A DNA stretch of 64,000 nt from Collinsella aerofaciens (GTDB lineage Bacteria > Actinomycetota > Coriobacteriia > Coriobacteriales > Coriobacteriaceae). The position numbers and the translations under genes were made by a program. Shown here piece by piece: positions 51,290 to 60,182 of the stretch. Location of the stretch: the NCBI RefSeq assembly GCF_028206995.1, contig NZ_JAQLFL010000006.1, positions 40,093 through 104,092 on the forward strand, given 5' to 3'. The notes below the pieces were generated by a model. That model had not been told where the DNA came from, made no database searches, and was given only the letters and a program-made list of their open reading frames with translations. The stretch's first letter is position 1. The number at the start of each line of letters is the position of its first letter.

Positions 51290-52597
51290 ATGAGCAAGAC
51301 AATAGTTAAGCCCACGCTATCGCTGGGCAACCACATCTATCTATATCGTCTGCTGCGCGATGCGATTGGGTGCGGCAAGCAAACGTTTATGACGCAGGTC
51401 GAGGAGACGCTCGCCGCCGGCGACATGGCCGCTTATGACCTGGGCTTCGAGTCCACGCGCGAGCTGCTCGAGGAGCTCGATGACTGCATCAAGCTGACCG
51501 TCTTTAAGGGCGGTCGCCTGTATGCCACCGTCATCGCCAACGAGGCCTGGGATGCCGCCCTTGCCAAGGGCGAGGACAAGCCCAAGGCAACCAAGGGAGC
51601 CAAGCAGTCCTACAAAAAGAAAAAGCGCGGCGAGAAGGACCTCAAGGCCGTGCGCCCCAAGCACGTTAAGCGTCCCGAGCCCGAAGCCATGGTTGAAGCC
51701 GCGCCGGAACCCGAGCCCGAGACAGAGATCGAAGTCGCTATTGAGGTAACGGCAGAAGCCGAAACCGAAATCGCCGCCACGACCGATCCCAAAGTCATAT
51801 CCGAGCAGGAAGCCACTGTGGAGCTCAACGAAGCGCCCAAGTCGACAACCGAAGAAGCCGCTGACCAACCCGAGCCGCCTGCGTTCCAAAACAGCGATGT
51901 CTTTGGCGACGAGGCCGAGGACGATCAGTCCGACGAGCCCACAGATCAAGACGCTACCGAGACGGCGCCGGAACCCGAGACGCCGCAGCCCGCCATCTCG
52001 CTCACGGTCGTCTATGACCCCGAGAATGCCAATGCCGGCATCACCACCATGGCATCCACGCCCATCGAGGCAAAGTCGAGCGTCGAGAATGAGAGCGCGA
52101 CGCAGGTTGAGGTTGAAACTGAAGCTGCAGACGCGCCCGTCACCGTGAAGCCCGCAGATTCCACAATCAAGCCGAAGACGACGCTGGAGTTCGCACCCGT
52201 CATCGAATCCGTGCCCGCCTCTGCTTGCGACCAAATTCCCGCACCGGCACCGGCTTCGGTACTCGCAGAGGCCCCAACCCCCGCACCCGTAGCGCCCGCC
52301 ATCCCCGAGGACTTCCCCGTCGATTTCGCAACCGAGGTCTTCTGCCCCGGCCCGCTTCTGCACCAGCTGTCGACCTATCTCCCCTACGGCGCCGATACCC
52401 TCGGCATTGTCGGCGAGTACTACTGGATCGCCCGCGAGCGCGGTACCATCGAGGCCGCGCGAAACCGCGCAAGCTTCCCCCTGCGCTACACGCAGGCCGG
52501 CGAGCGCCGCGAGGTTGCCGTGCGCATCCGCCGCAATACCACCGGTGGCCTCGGATCCACCTGGGCCATCGATAAAGTCGAGCCTTCTACCAAGTAA
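51290..52597 (+). CDS. Modular protein of unknown function with acidic linker
   Basis: 435 residues. Residues 1-85 (LSLGNHIYLYRLLRDAIGCG, DLGFESTRELLEELDDCI) form a small helical domain that looks, by eye, like an OST-HTH/LOTUS-type RNA-binding module. A basic patch (KGAKQSYKKKKRGEKDLKAV) and about 200 residues rich in Pro, Glu and Ala follow. The last 85 residues (FATEVFCPGPLLHQLSTYLP, IRRNTTGGLGSTWAIDKV) form a separate globular domain. GAGGAG precedes the ATG. The two ends may bind different partners; function unknown. Confidence 0.7.
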   Translation: MSKTIVKPTLSLGNHIYLYRLLRDAIGCGKQTFMTQVEETLAAGDMAAYDLGFESTRELLEELDDCIKLTVFKGGRLYATVIANEAWDAALAKGEDKPKATKGAKQSYKKKKRGEKDLKAVRPKHVKRPEPEAMVEAAPEPEPETEIEVAIEVTAEAETEIAATTDPKVISEQEATVELNEAPKSTTEEAADQPEPPAFQNSDVFGDEAEDDQSDEPTDQDATETAPEPETPQPAISLTVVYDPENANAGITTMASTPIEAKSSVENESATQVEVETEAADAPVTVKPADSTIKPKTTLEFAPVIESVPASACDQIPAPAPASVLAEAPTPAPVAPAIPEDFPVDFATEVFCPGPLLHQLSTYLPYGADTLGIVGEYYWIARERGTIEAARNRASFPLRYTQAGERREVAVRIRRNTTGGLGSTWAIDKVEPSTK

Positions 52598-52600
52598 CAA

Positions 52601-52634
52601 AAAGGGACGATAACCCCAAGGTTATCGTCCCTTT
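52601..52634. terminator. Bidirectional intrinsic terminator
   Basis: AAAGGGACGATAACC (52601-52615) and GGTTATCGTCCCTTT (52620-52634) are perfectly complementary around CCAA. It serves both the unknown modular gene and ettA. Confidence 0.9.
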
Positions 52635-52657
52635 CTCGTTAGGTCACCTGAGCTCGA

Positions 52658-54343
52658 CTAATCGCGCGTCAGCTTACGGTGGATACGATGCGGCTGGGCC
52701 GCGTCCTCGCCCAGGCGCTCGATGCGATTGGCCTGATAGGCCTCGAAGTTGCCCTCGAACCAATACCAGTTGCCCGGATTCTCGTCGGTGCCCTCCCACG
52801 CCAGAATGTGTGTGGCGACGCGGTCCAGGAACATACGGTCGTGGCTAATGACCACCGAGCAGCCCGGGAACTCGAGCAGCGCCGCTTCGAGTGAGGACAG
52901 CGTCTCGACGTCGAGATCGTTCGTGGGCTCGTCGAGGAGCAGCAGGTTGCCGCCCTGCTTGAGCGTGAGCGCCAGGTTCAGACGATTGCGCTCACCACCA
53001 GAGAGTACGCCAGCGCGCTTCTGCTGGTCCTGGCCCTTAAAGCCAAAGCTCGCCACGTACGCGCGGCTGGGGACCTCGGTCTCGCCGACCATCATGTGGT
53101 CCAGGCCATCCGAGACGACCTCCCACAGGTTCTTATCGGGATCGATGCCAGAACGGTTCTGGTCGACATAGGAGATCTTGACGGTCTCGCCCACCTCGAG
53201 CTCGCCCGAAGTCAGCGGCTCCAGGCCCACGATGGTCTTGAAGAGCGTAGTCTTGCCCACACCGTTGGGGCCGATGACGCCCACGATGCCGTTACGCGGC
53301 AGGGTGAACGAAAGGTCGTCGATGAGCACACGGCCATCGAACTCCTTGTGCAGATGATGGGCCTCGAGCACCTTGTTGCCCAAACGCGGGCCCACAGGGA
53401 TGCGGATGTCGGTCCAGTCGAGCTTCTGGCTTGCGCGGGCCTCGGCCTCCATCTCCTCGTAGCGAGCCAGACGGGCCTTGTTCTTTGCCTGGCGAGCCTT
53501 GGGCGAGCTGCGTACCCACTCGAGCTCGGCCTCCATGCGCTTGGCGAGCTTGGCGTCGCGGTTGCCCTGCGCCTCGATACGGGCGGCCTTGGTCTCCAGA
53601 TACGTGGAGTAGTTGCCCTTGTAGGGATAAAGGTGACCGCGGTCGACCTCGCAGATCCACTCGGCAACGTTATCCAGGAAGTAGCGATCGTGCGTGACGG
53701 CAAGCACCGCGCCCTGGTAGTTGTGCAGGAAGTGCTCGAGCCACAGGATCGACTCGGCGTCCAGGTGGTTCGTGGGCTCGTCGAGCAGCAGCAGGTCGGG
53801 AGCTTCGAGCAGCAGCTTGCACAGGGCCACGCGACGGCGCTCGCCGCCAGAGAGCACGTTGACCGGCATGTCGGAATCGGGCAGCTGCAGGGCGTCCATG
53901 GCCTGGCCGAGCTTGGAATCGATATCCCAGCCGTCGGCGGCGTCGATCTCGTCCTGGAGCTTTCCCATCTCGGCCATGAGGGCGTCCATGTCGCAATCCG
54001 GGTCGCACATCTCCTCGCCGATCTTGTTGAAGCGATCGACCTTGGCGATCATGTCGCCAAATGCCATGCGCACGTTCTCGATGACGGTCTTGTCGTCGTC
54101 GAGCGGCGGCTCCTGCTGCAGGATACCCACGGTGTAGCCGGGGGTGAGCCTGGCATCGCCGTTGGAGACCTCCTCGATGCCGGCCATGATCTTGAGCAGG
54201 GTCGACTTGCCCATACCGTTGGGGCCCACGACGCCGATCTTGGCACCGGGGTAGAAGCTCAGGGTCACGTCGTCAAGGATCACCTTGTCGCCATGGGCCT
54301 TGCGAGCCTGATACATCTGATAAATGAACTCCGCCACAGTCAT
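52658..54343 (-). CDS. ettA: Energy-dependent translational throttle protein (ABC-F)
   Basis: 561 residues, two ABC cassettes without membrane domains. Walker A motifs are VGPNGMGKSTLLK and IGPNGVGKTTLFK; signatures NVLSGGERRRVAL and GVLSGGERNRLNL. An arm insertion (MEAELEWVRSSPKARQAKNK) and the linker with ARYEEMEAEARASQ are typical of EttA, which gates ribosome entry into elongation according to ATP/ADP ratio. AAGGAG lies only 2 nt before the ATG; a GTG two codons later has better spacing. A hairpin lies in the leader near 54375-54402. Confidence 0.94.
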   Translation of the reverse strand: MTVAEFIYQMYQARKAHGDKVILDDVTLSFYPGAKIGVVGPNGMGKSTLLKIMAGIEEVSNGDARLTPGYTVGILQQEPPLDDDKTVIENVRMAFGDMIAKVDRFNKIGEEMCDPDCDMDALMAEMGKLQDEIDAADGWDIDSKLGQAMDALQLPDSDMPVNVLSGGERRRVALCKLLLEAPDLLLLDEPTNHLDAESILWLEHFLHNYQGAVLAVTHDRYFLDNVAEWICEVDRGHLYPYKGNYSTYLETKAARIEAQGNRDAKLAKRMEAELEWVRSSPKARQAKNKARLARYEEMEAEARASQKLDWTDIRIPVGPRLGNKVLEAHHLHKEFDGRVLIDDLSFTLPRNGIVGVIGPNGVGKTTLFKTIVGLEPLTSGELEVGETVKISYVDQNRSGIDPDKNLWEVVSDGLDHMMVGETEVPSRAYVASFGFKGQDQQKRAGVLSGGERNRLNLALTLKQGGNLLLLDEPTNDLDVETLSSLEAALLEFPGCSVVISHDRMFLDRVATHILAWEGTDENPGNWYWFEGNFEAYQANRIERLGEDAAQPHRIHRKLTRD

Positions 54344-54421
54344 TTCTCCTTATCTAGCTGCGGAAATCTTCTCCCCCTCTCCGTTTTGGAAAAAGCGGAG
54401 AGGCAGTTCGCGCGTTCTAAT

Positions 54422-54448
54422 AAAAAGGGGCATGGTTGCCCACACCCC
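54422..54448 (-). terminator. Intrinsic terminator after sdpI
   Basis: On the minus strand GGGGTGTGG and CCATGCCCC pair with two wobbles around a GCAA loop, followed by TTTTTATT. Confidence 0.8.
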
Positions 54449-54514
54449 CTAATACTACCTGGGAAAAGTCCCCCGGAACATACTATGAACTGCGTACGCT
54501 AGTTTTCCGCAACC

Positions 54515-55219
54515 TTAACGAGCGGCTCGCTGCGATTTGCGCCACAACAGATACGAGTAGACGTAGACGGCTCCAACCGAACCAAACGCCAGAACCGCAA
54601 TCACCGCGGCGACGACTTCACTCGAAAGCACGCTGCCTGCCACGCCCATCACAATCAGGCCAATACCCAGCACCATAAAGCAGGCGCCGCCAAAACGCTG
54701 CGTACGGCGCCAGTTCTCGGGATCGGCAAGCGCCCAGGGTGTCTTGATACCGAGCGTATAGTTCTGCTTCACACGCGGCAAGTAGTTGCCTACGCCGATG
54801 AACAGCAAACCGACAACACCGGAAATCAGCACGTTGACCGAACCGACCGCCGGCACCACGCCCCAGACCGTAAGCTCTCCCAGCCAGCTTATGGCGCACA
54901 TGAACAAGGTGAAGGCGATTACGAAGCCCTGGTAGAACTTGCCCGAGGTTCGATATGCCTCACCTTTGGGGTCGATGCGCGGCACCATGCAGAACAATGC
55001 GAGAAGCGCCAGAGGCAGCACGCCGAGCGCGGAGGCCATCCAACTAGGACCCCAACCGTCGACGGCGCCGTTCGCGCCCCAGTGCGTGGGAATCTGTGCA
55101 GGCAGGCTCGGCATCACCATGAGGTGCGCTACAACATTAATAGCGCAGACCACAACAAGCATGGCCCACACGCGCGACGATACCCCCGTGGCGTGAATGC
55201 CCTTGTTTTCGTTATTCAT
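54515..55219 (-). CDS. SdpI-like immunity/DUF1648 membrane protein
   Basis: 234 residues with about six hydrophobic segments. AQIPTHWGANGAVDGWGPSW is the DUF1648 motif and NYLPRVKQNYTLGIKTPWALADPENWRRTQRFGG the SdpI motif. In Bacillus subtilis SdpI protects against the SdpC toxin and sequesters the repressor SdpR. Here too an ArsR-type repressor precedes it, with an 8-base overlap. No SdpC-like toxin gene is nearby, so it may confer immunity to a neighbour's toxin or respond to membrane stress. Confidence 0.88.
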   Translation of the reverse strand: MNNENKGIHATGVSSRVWAMLVVVCAINVVAHLMVMPSLPAQIPTHWGANGAVDGWGPSWMASALGVLPLALLALFCMVPRIDPKGEAYRTSGKFYQGFVIAFTLFMCAISWLGELTVWGVVPAVGSVNVLISGVVGLLFIGVGNYLPRVKQNYTLGIKTPWALADPENWRRTQRFGGACFMVLGIGLIVMGVAGSVLSSEVVAAVIAVLAFGSVGAVYVYSYLLWRKSQRAAR

Positions 55220-55490
55220 CCTTATCACCTTCCGTGTTTGTAAAGCCCATAAACCAACCGATCAAGTCCTGCATGACGGTGGTGTTTAAGCTGTAAACGA
55301 TGTTTTGGCCATGACGTTCGTCGGTCACCAACCCGGCGTTTTTGAGCGTCGCCAAGTGATGGCTCAACGACGGCTTGCTGATGTCAAAATGCTCGGCAAG
55401 CTCCCCGGCCGTGCAATTGCCCTCGCGCAGCAGTTCCAAAATGTGACGCCGTGTAGGATCGGCCAGCGCCTTAAAACCCTCTCCCGGCAT
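55212..55490 (-). CDS. ArsR-family repressor, SdpR-like
   Basis: 92-residue winged-helix repressor. GFKALADPTRRHILELLREG and SKPSLSHHLATLKNAGLVTDERHGQNIVYSLN are the ArsR/SdpR hallmarks. No metal-binding cysteine pair is visible, which favours the SdpR rather than metal-sensing branch. AGGAGG precedes ATG 55490. Co-transcribed and translationally coupled with the SdpI-like gene, probably autoregulated. Confidence 0.9.
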   Translation of the reverse strand: MPGEGFKALADPTRRHILELLREGNCTAGELAEHFDISKPSLSHHLATLKNAGLVTDERHGQNIVYSLNTTVMQDLIGWFMGFTNTEGDKDE

Positions 55491-55669
55491 AAGACCTCCT
55501 CTCATCATCTCTCATGACGTGCACACTATACTCAATATTTAGATGTTTGTCTAACTATCTAATCGCAATGCTTCAAACCACATCAAAGCAAACGCCATCG
55601 CAACCTATGGGCGATTACCTATAATGGCGATAGCTAAAACACGACCTGCTTCCCCATCGGAGGATGTCT

Positions 55670-56467
55670 ATGACCGAAACCACAGCCGCAACCCCCAACG
55701 AGACACGCGACACCAAGCTCGAGATCATCATGGGCCGCGAGGCACTCGACAAACTCGCCGCCGCCACGGTGCTGGTGCTCGGCTGCGGAGGTGTGGGCTC
55801 CAATTGCTGCGAGGCACTTGCCCGCGGCGGCATTGGTCATTTCGTCATTCTGGATAAGGACATCATCGCGCCCAGCAATATCAATCGCCAGGCCATCGCC
55901 TTTCACAGCACCGTCGGCAAGCGCAAAGTCGACGTCATGGAGGCTATGATTCACGACATCAACCCTACCGCTACCGTCATCAAGCGCACCGAATACCTGC
56001 TGAGCGACAACATCGATGATTTCTTCGCGAGCGTTTTGGAGCAGACGGACGGCAAGCTCGACTACGTCGTCGACGCCATCGACACCATCTCGGCCAAGCT
56101 CACCATTGCCAAATATGCTCAGGACCACGACATTCGTTTGGTTAGCTCCATGGGCGGGGCCAACAAGCTCCATCCCGAGTGCCTCCGCTTTGCCGACATT
56201 TTCGATACGGTACGTGACCCCATGAGCCGCATCATGCGCAAAGAATGCAAGAAGCGTGGAATCAAGAGCCTGCATGTACTGTTTAGCTGCGAGGAATCGG
56301 TTAAGACACAGCCCCGCGACCCTTCCAACATCCACGAGCGCACCGAGCTGGGAACCGCCAGCTTTATGCCGCCCATCATGGGCCAGATGATTGCCGGCGA
56401 GGTTATCCGCCAGATCAGCGGCCGCGGCACTGAGCGCGTACGCTCCGATGGCCAACGTCTGGACTAG
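55670..56467 (+). CDS. tcdA: tRNA threonylcarbamoyladenosine dehydratase (TcdA, ThiF-like)
   Basis: 265 residues of the E1-like ThiF superfamily. VLVLGCGGVGSNCCEALARGGIGHFVILDKD binds ATP, PSNINRQ is the arginine finger region, and DYVVDAIDTISAKL the conserved Asp region. TcdA cyclises t6A in tRNA to ct6A. CGGAGG stands 6 nt before the second ATG, which is chosen. The TatD-like gene follows after 14 bases in the same direction. Confidence 0.9.
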   Translation: MTETTAATPNETRDTKLEIIMGREALDKLAAATVLVLGCGGVGSNCCEALARGGIGHFVILDKDIIAPSNINRQAIAFHSTVGKRKVDVMEAMIHDINPTATVIKRTEYLLSDNIDDFFASVLEQTDGKLDYVVDAIDTISAKLTIAKYAQDHDIRLVSSMGGANKLHPECLRFADIFDTVRDPMSRIMRKECKKRGIKSLHVLFSCEESVKTQPRDPSNIHERTELGTASFMPPIMGQMIAGEVIRQISGRGTERVRSDGQRLD

Positions 56468-56481
56468 CGGAGCGCACCGAG

Positions 56482-57264
56482 ATGGAGCCCCGGTTATTTG
56501 ATGCACACTGCCATCTTGATTTAATGGCTCACCCGGACGCCGTTGCCGATGAGGCGACGGCGCTGGGCTTGGGTCTATTTGACTGCGGCGTCAATCCGCG
56601 CGACTTTTCGGCCGCAAACGAGCGCGCCTGTCGCCAACTAGGCATCATCGCCGGCGTTGGGCTTCACCCCTGGTGGCTCGCCGATGGTCACTGCGGTTTT
56701 GTCGAAGTCAATCTGCTTTGCGAAGTTGCTGCCCAAGAACGCTACATCGGCGAAGTCGGACTCGACTTTTCCGCGCGCTTTGCTGGAAGTGAGCCGCTAC
56801 AAATACAGGCACTTAACCGGCTCTGCGATGCGCTCGTGCAGCATCCTCTTACCGGGCGCGTGATATCAATTCACGCCGTTCGTTCGGCAGGAGCCGTACT
56901 GGACGTCCTCGAATCGCATGGACTACTCATCCCAAACCCCGACTCCCCCGTTATCATCTTCCACTGGTTTAGCGGTACTTCGGACGAACTCGTCCGCGCG
57001 CGTAATGCGGGCTGTTATTTTTCCGTCAACGAACGCATGCTCGCGACCAAGCGCGGTCGCGAATACGCACGACAGATTCCACTCGACCGCCTACTGCTCG
57101 AGACCGATGCGCCGGCCGAACCAAACACAGAAACAAGCGCGCAGTCGCTCATCAAATCGCTCACAAGGACCTCGATGCGCATTGCCTCACTCAAAAACTG
57201 TGACGCAAAGCGCATCGAGTCGGCAGTTTTAACAAATGCGCACTCTGTTTTTGACCTTCGCTAG
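56482..57264 (+). CDS. TatD family metal-dependent hydrolase
   Basis: 260 residues. LFDAHCHLDLM is the N-terminal HxH metal site, YIGEVGLDFSARF holds the conserved Glu, and VISIHAVRSAG, IIFHWFSG and LLLETDAPAEPN supply further metal ligands. TatD proteins are 3'-5' DNA/RNA exonucleases or D-aminoacyl-tRNA hydrolases. At 260 residues it is normal length, though a few motif positions vary. It ends 6 bases before the MITE-like element. Confidence 0.88.
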   Translation: MEPRLFDAHCHLDLMAHPDAVADEATALGLGLFDCGVNPRDFSAANERACRQLGIIAGVGLHPWWLADGHCGFVEVNLLCEVAAQERYIGEVGLDFSARFAGSEPLQIQALNRLCDALVQHPLTGRVISIHAVRSAGAVLDVLESHGLLIPNPDSPVIIFHWFSGTSDELVRARNAGCYFSVNERMLATKRGREYARQIPLDRLLLETDAPAEPNTETSAQSLIKSLTRTSMRIASLKNCDAKRIESAVLTNAHSVFDLR

Positions 57265-57270
57265 CCCCGG

Positions 57271-57498
57271 TGGACAAAAAATGCCAGATATGAGTACTGT
57301 TGCAAATCCAGTCACATTATTTTACGGCAAAATAGTGCCTTGATAATGTGCAGCTATCCATTATCAAGGCACTTTAAGGTGGTTAAAGTCATTTTTAGCA
57401 GGTTTTAATCGCTCGCAGACACCCAACTAGGCCCTCAAAAGCTAAATTTCGCTGTTACTAAATTAGTGACAGTACTCATATTTAGCATTTTTTGTCCA
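57271..57498. mobile_element. MITE-like element, 228 bp
   Basis: Terminal inverted repeats of 30 nt (57271-57300, starting TGGACAAAAAATGCCA, and 57469-57498) match at 28 positions. Inside, GTGCCTTGATAATG (57335-57348) and CATTATCAAGGCAC (57359-57372) form a perfect 14-bp hairpin. It is much more AT-rich than its surroundings and encodes nothing. No clear target duplication was seen. Confidence 0.8.
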
Positions 57499-57501
57499 TG
57501 G

Positions 57502-57537
57502 AGTCCCGGGGAGGCGACAATTCGACTCCCCGGGACT
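57502..57537 (-). terminator. Hairpin after the PfkB kinase gene
   Basis: AGTCCCGGGGAG (57502-57513) pairs perfectly with CTCCCCGGGACT (57526-57537). It immediately follows the kinase stop. The T run it may once have had seems displaced by the MITE. Confidence 0.65.
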
Positions 57538-57543
57538 GCTCAC

Positions 57544-58407
57544 CTATTCGGAAATCGGCACTCCATGGCCCCAGGAGCCTTCCATGCCGCACACGGTCGA
57601 GGCAAACCCGGCAGCAAAGTCGAGTGCACGCTCGATGGCCTCGGCACCATCCTCGCCACGCTTGGCGGAATCGAGATAACACATCAGGAACGAAGCCAGG
57701 AACGAGTCGCCCGCACCCATGGTGTCCTTCAAATCCGTTACCGGTTTAGCCAGTTGGCGGTAATAACGATCGCCATCATAGGCAATGCAGCCCTCAGCGC
57801 CAGCCGTTGCCGATACGAAACGCGGACCTAGACCCCTCACCCATGCCAGACGCTCGCGAATCTCATCCTCGCTCGCGGCGTCTGCCGCGCTAAAGAATGC
57901 GAAGTCAACGTAGGGAGCAATCTGCTCGTAGTACTCGTCGGTCGAATCGTCCGAGAAGTCAAACGAAACCGTGATGCCCGCGGCCTTCAACTTGGGAAGT
58001 TCGCGCTCGGTAAAGCAATAGTTGCCCGAGTGGACTACGTCGAACTGCTTCATGTACGCAAGGTCAAAGCGATCGAGCACATAGCGAGTATCACCACGGA
58101 TGCCACCCTCATTGGAGCCAAGGAAGACACGGTCACCGTCGACGACGGTCACGCGAGCCGCTCCGTTCTCGCCAATCATCTGCTCGCACTTGTCAAGCTC
58201 GATACCCTCATCCTCAAGACTCGCAATCACGTGCTCGGCAGCAGCGTCATTACCAAAGATGCCCATATACGCGGAGCGCGCGGCTCCGCATTTCTTGGCA
58301 TACACGGCAAAGTTCACCGCATTGCCACCCGGATACATCGTGCGAATATGCTCGTAGCGGTCGACGACGTTGTCGCCAAACCCCAGTGCGCTCACGTTAA
58401 ATGCCAT
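57544..58407 (-). CDS. PfkB family sugar kinase (fructoselysine 6-kinase-like)
   Basis: 287-residue ribokinase-fold kinase. MYPGGNAVNFAVYAKKCG is the N-terminal substrate motif and DLKDTMGAGDSFLASFL the catalytic motif with the base Asp. VSFDFSDDSTDEYYEQ also fits. The pattern resembles fructoselysine kinases, but substrate is inferred. GAGAGGGG precedes the ATG. Two HAD phosphatase genes lie upstream on the same strand. Confidence 0.88.
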   Translation of the reverse strand: MAFNVSALGFGDNVVDRYEHIRTMYPGGNAVNFAVYAKKCGAARSAYMGIFGNDAAAEHVIASLEDEGIELDKCEQMIGENGAARVTVVDGDRVFLGSNEGGIRGDTRYVLDRFDLAYMKQFDVVHSGNYCFTERELPKLKAAGITVSFDFSDDSTDEYYEQIAPYVDFAFFSAADAASEDEIRERLAWVRGLGPRFVSATAGAEGCIAYDGDRYYRQLAKPVTDLKDTMGAGDSFLASFLMCYLDSAKRGEDGAEAIERALDFAAGFASTVCGMEGSWGHGVPISE

Positions 58408-58466
58408 AGCGCGCCCCTCTCTTATGCCAACGGAACCACTGTTGTGACAACAATGCCGCCCAGAAT

Positions 58467-59126
58467 CTACGCGAGTTCCAGCAGCTCCGGCAGCTGGTCG
58501 ATAATCTTGTCCGCGGCATCCTGGCTAAAGCCAAAGCGCTCCTCGCGCTTGGCAATAACCGTCAGGCCGGCTCGCTTACCCGCGGTAATGCCCGGAACGG
58601 AATCCTCAACGCAGCAGCAGCGATTCGCGGGCAGCCCCAGCAGGTCCAGCGCATGCAGGTAGATGTCGGGCTCGGGTTTGCTCTCCTTAAACTGCTCGCC
58701 GCTCACCACATACTCAAAGGCATCAGACAGCCCGCATGCGTTGAGCACTTCCTCGATGCTAACCATGGGAGACGAGCTGGCAAGCGCCACGCGAACGCCA
58801 CGGCGCGGCAGCTCTCGAATCGTATCCACGGCGCCTGGGTTAATCAAAGCCTGATAGTCACGCGGACGCTTATGCGCCCACTCGTCCCAACGGGCCAACG
58901 CTTCCTCGCCAGTGAAGTGCCCCTTACCGGCGCGCTCAAACCAATCGACCAGCATATGCAGGAAGAACTGATGCGAGGTACCGACCTGCCCATTCAACTC
59001 CTCTTGAGTCAGATTAAGCCCAAGCTCCTTGGCAAACGCGGCAGTCTCGCCCAAGTAGTAATACTCGGTATCGACAATGACGCCGTCCATGTCAAAGATA
59101 ACGGCGTCGAACGGAAATGCGGACAC
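58467..59126 (-). CDS. HAD hydrolase, beta-phosphoglucomutase-like
   Basis: 219 residues, subfamily IA. AVIFDMDGVIVDTE is the catalytic DxD motif, VALASSSPMVSIEEV motif II, and CCCVEDSVPGITAGKRAGL motif IV; the cap lies between about 15 and 85. A GTG start is chosen because AGGGAGG stands 5 nt before it. A terminator-like hairpin lies directly upstream of that SD (59141-59167). Likely a sugar phosphatase or phosphoglucomutase. Confidence 0.88.
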   Translation of the reverse strand: MSAFPFDAVIFDMDGVIVDTEYYYLGETAAFAKELGLNLTQEELNGQVGTSHQFFLHMLVDWFERAGKGHFTGEEALARWDEWAHKRPRDYQALINPGAVDTIRELPRRGVRVALASSSPMVSIEEVLNACGLSDAFEYVVSGEQFKESKPEPDIYLHALDLLGLPANRCCCVEDSVPGITAGKRAGLTVIAKREERFGFSQDAADKIIDQLPELLELA

Positions 59127-59140
59127 GGCACCCTCCCTAA

Positions 59141-59167
59141 CAAAAGGACGCCCGCAAGCAGGCGCCC
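59141..59167 (-). terminator. Terminator-like hairpin abutting the SD of the HAD gene
   Basis: GGACGCCCGC (59146-59155) pairs with GCAGGCGCCC (59158-59167) through two wobbles, the innermost pairs staying open as the loop. Minus-strand TTTTG follows and the SD comes at once. Either an attenuator or the 3' end of the Cof gene. Confidence 0.6.
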
Positions 59168-59190
59168 GAGCCATGCATTAATCGGCGATT

Positions 59191-60033
59191 CTAACCCAGC
59201 AGCTTATCCAGCGTCACCGCAATGCCATCTTCGTTGTTATCGGCGGTCACCATCTGGGCTACAGCCTTAACCTCTTCGACGGCGTTACCCATGGCAACAC
59301 CGGTGCCGGCCCACTCAATCATGGACTTGTCGTTCTGGCCGTCGCCAAACGATACGACCTCACTGGCATCGATGCCGAGCTTGGGCAGGGCACCCTCGAG
59401 TGCGCGGGCCTTGTCGATACCGGGCGCCGTGTACTCAAAGTACCAGTCGGCCGTAAACATGCCCGAAAGCGTCTGCTTAAAGGGCGCATACATCTCCTCG
59501 TAATGCGCCTGCAGGTAGGCCGGATCGCCCGCCGTCAGCAGCTTGTCCACGGGATAAGCATCAGCGACCTCATGCAGGCTCTCCACCTCGCGAATCTTAA
59601 GATCGCACGCGTCGCGCTCATACTTGACGATATTCTTCTGCGAGCCGTCAGGCAGCGTGATCATGCAATGGTACGAGTCCTCGACGTGCAAATCGCGACC
59701 GAGCGAAATCATAGGGATCACGTCAAAATTACGCAGGTGATCAATCAGGCGATGCAATTCGTCGGCAGGCATAGCCTGATCGAACAGCACCTCGTCGGTC
59801 TGGGCATCGACGACGTGTGCGCCGTTAAAGGCCACCAGCAGACCGTCATGGTTTTGAAGGTCGAGCTCTTGCGCCAAGGCGTGCAGCCCCCATGCGGGAC
59901 GGCCCGAAGCCAAAATGAGCTTAATGCCCGACTCCTGCGCCGCGAGCAGCTTCTCGCGCGTACGCGGGCTAATCACTTTCTGATCGTTGGTGAGCGTACC
60001 GTCGATATCCATCGCGATGGCTTTGATTGCCAT
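59191..60033 (-). CDS. Cof-type HAD-IIB phosphatase
   Basis: 280 residues. KAIAMDIDGTLTNDQKVIS is motif I, LILASGRPAWGLHAL motif II, and VSFGDGQNDKSMIEWAGTGVAMGNAVEEVK motif IV; the cap is a large C2 type. AGGGAGG precedes the ATG. Such enzymes dephosphorylate sugar phosphates, pyridoxal phosphate or flavin phosphates. Confidence 0.92.
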   Translation of the reverse strand: MAIKAIAMDIDGTLTNDQKVISPRTREKLLAAQESGIKLILASGRPAWGLHALAQELDLQNHDGLLVAFNGAHVVDAQTDEVLFDQAMPADELHRLIDHLRNFDVIPMISLGRDLHVEDSYHCMITLPDGSQKNIVKYERDACDLKIREVESLHEVADAYPVDKLLTAGDPAYLQAHYEEMYAPFKQTLSGMFTADWYFEYTAPGIDKARALEGALPKLGIDASEVVSFGDGQNDKSMIEWAGTGVAMGNAVEEVKAVAQMVTADNNEDGIAVTLDKLLG

Positions 60034-60182
60034 ATATGCCTCCCTGTCATTGAACAACCTTGTCTGAGCCATCATACAGAACACCCATCGCGACTCCGTT
60101 TACAACGGGAAAAATGTCATATTGTCCCGAACATGAACGGCGTGTGGTCGTGAAGCTTTATCGCTCAGGTCAAATACGTCTG

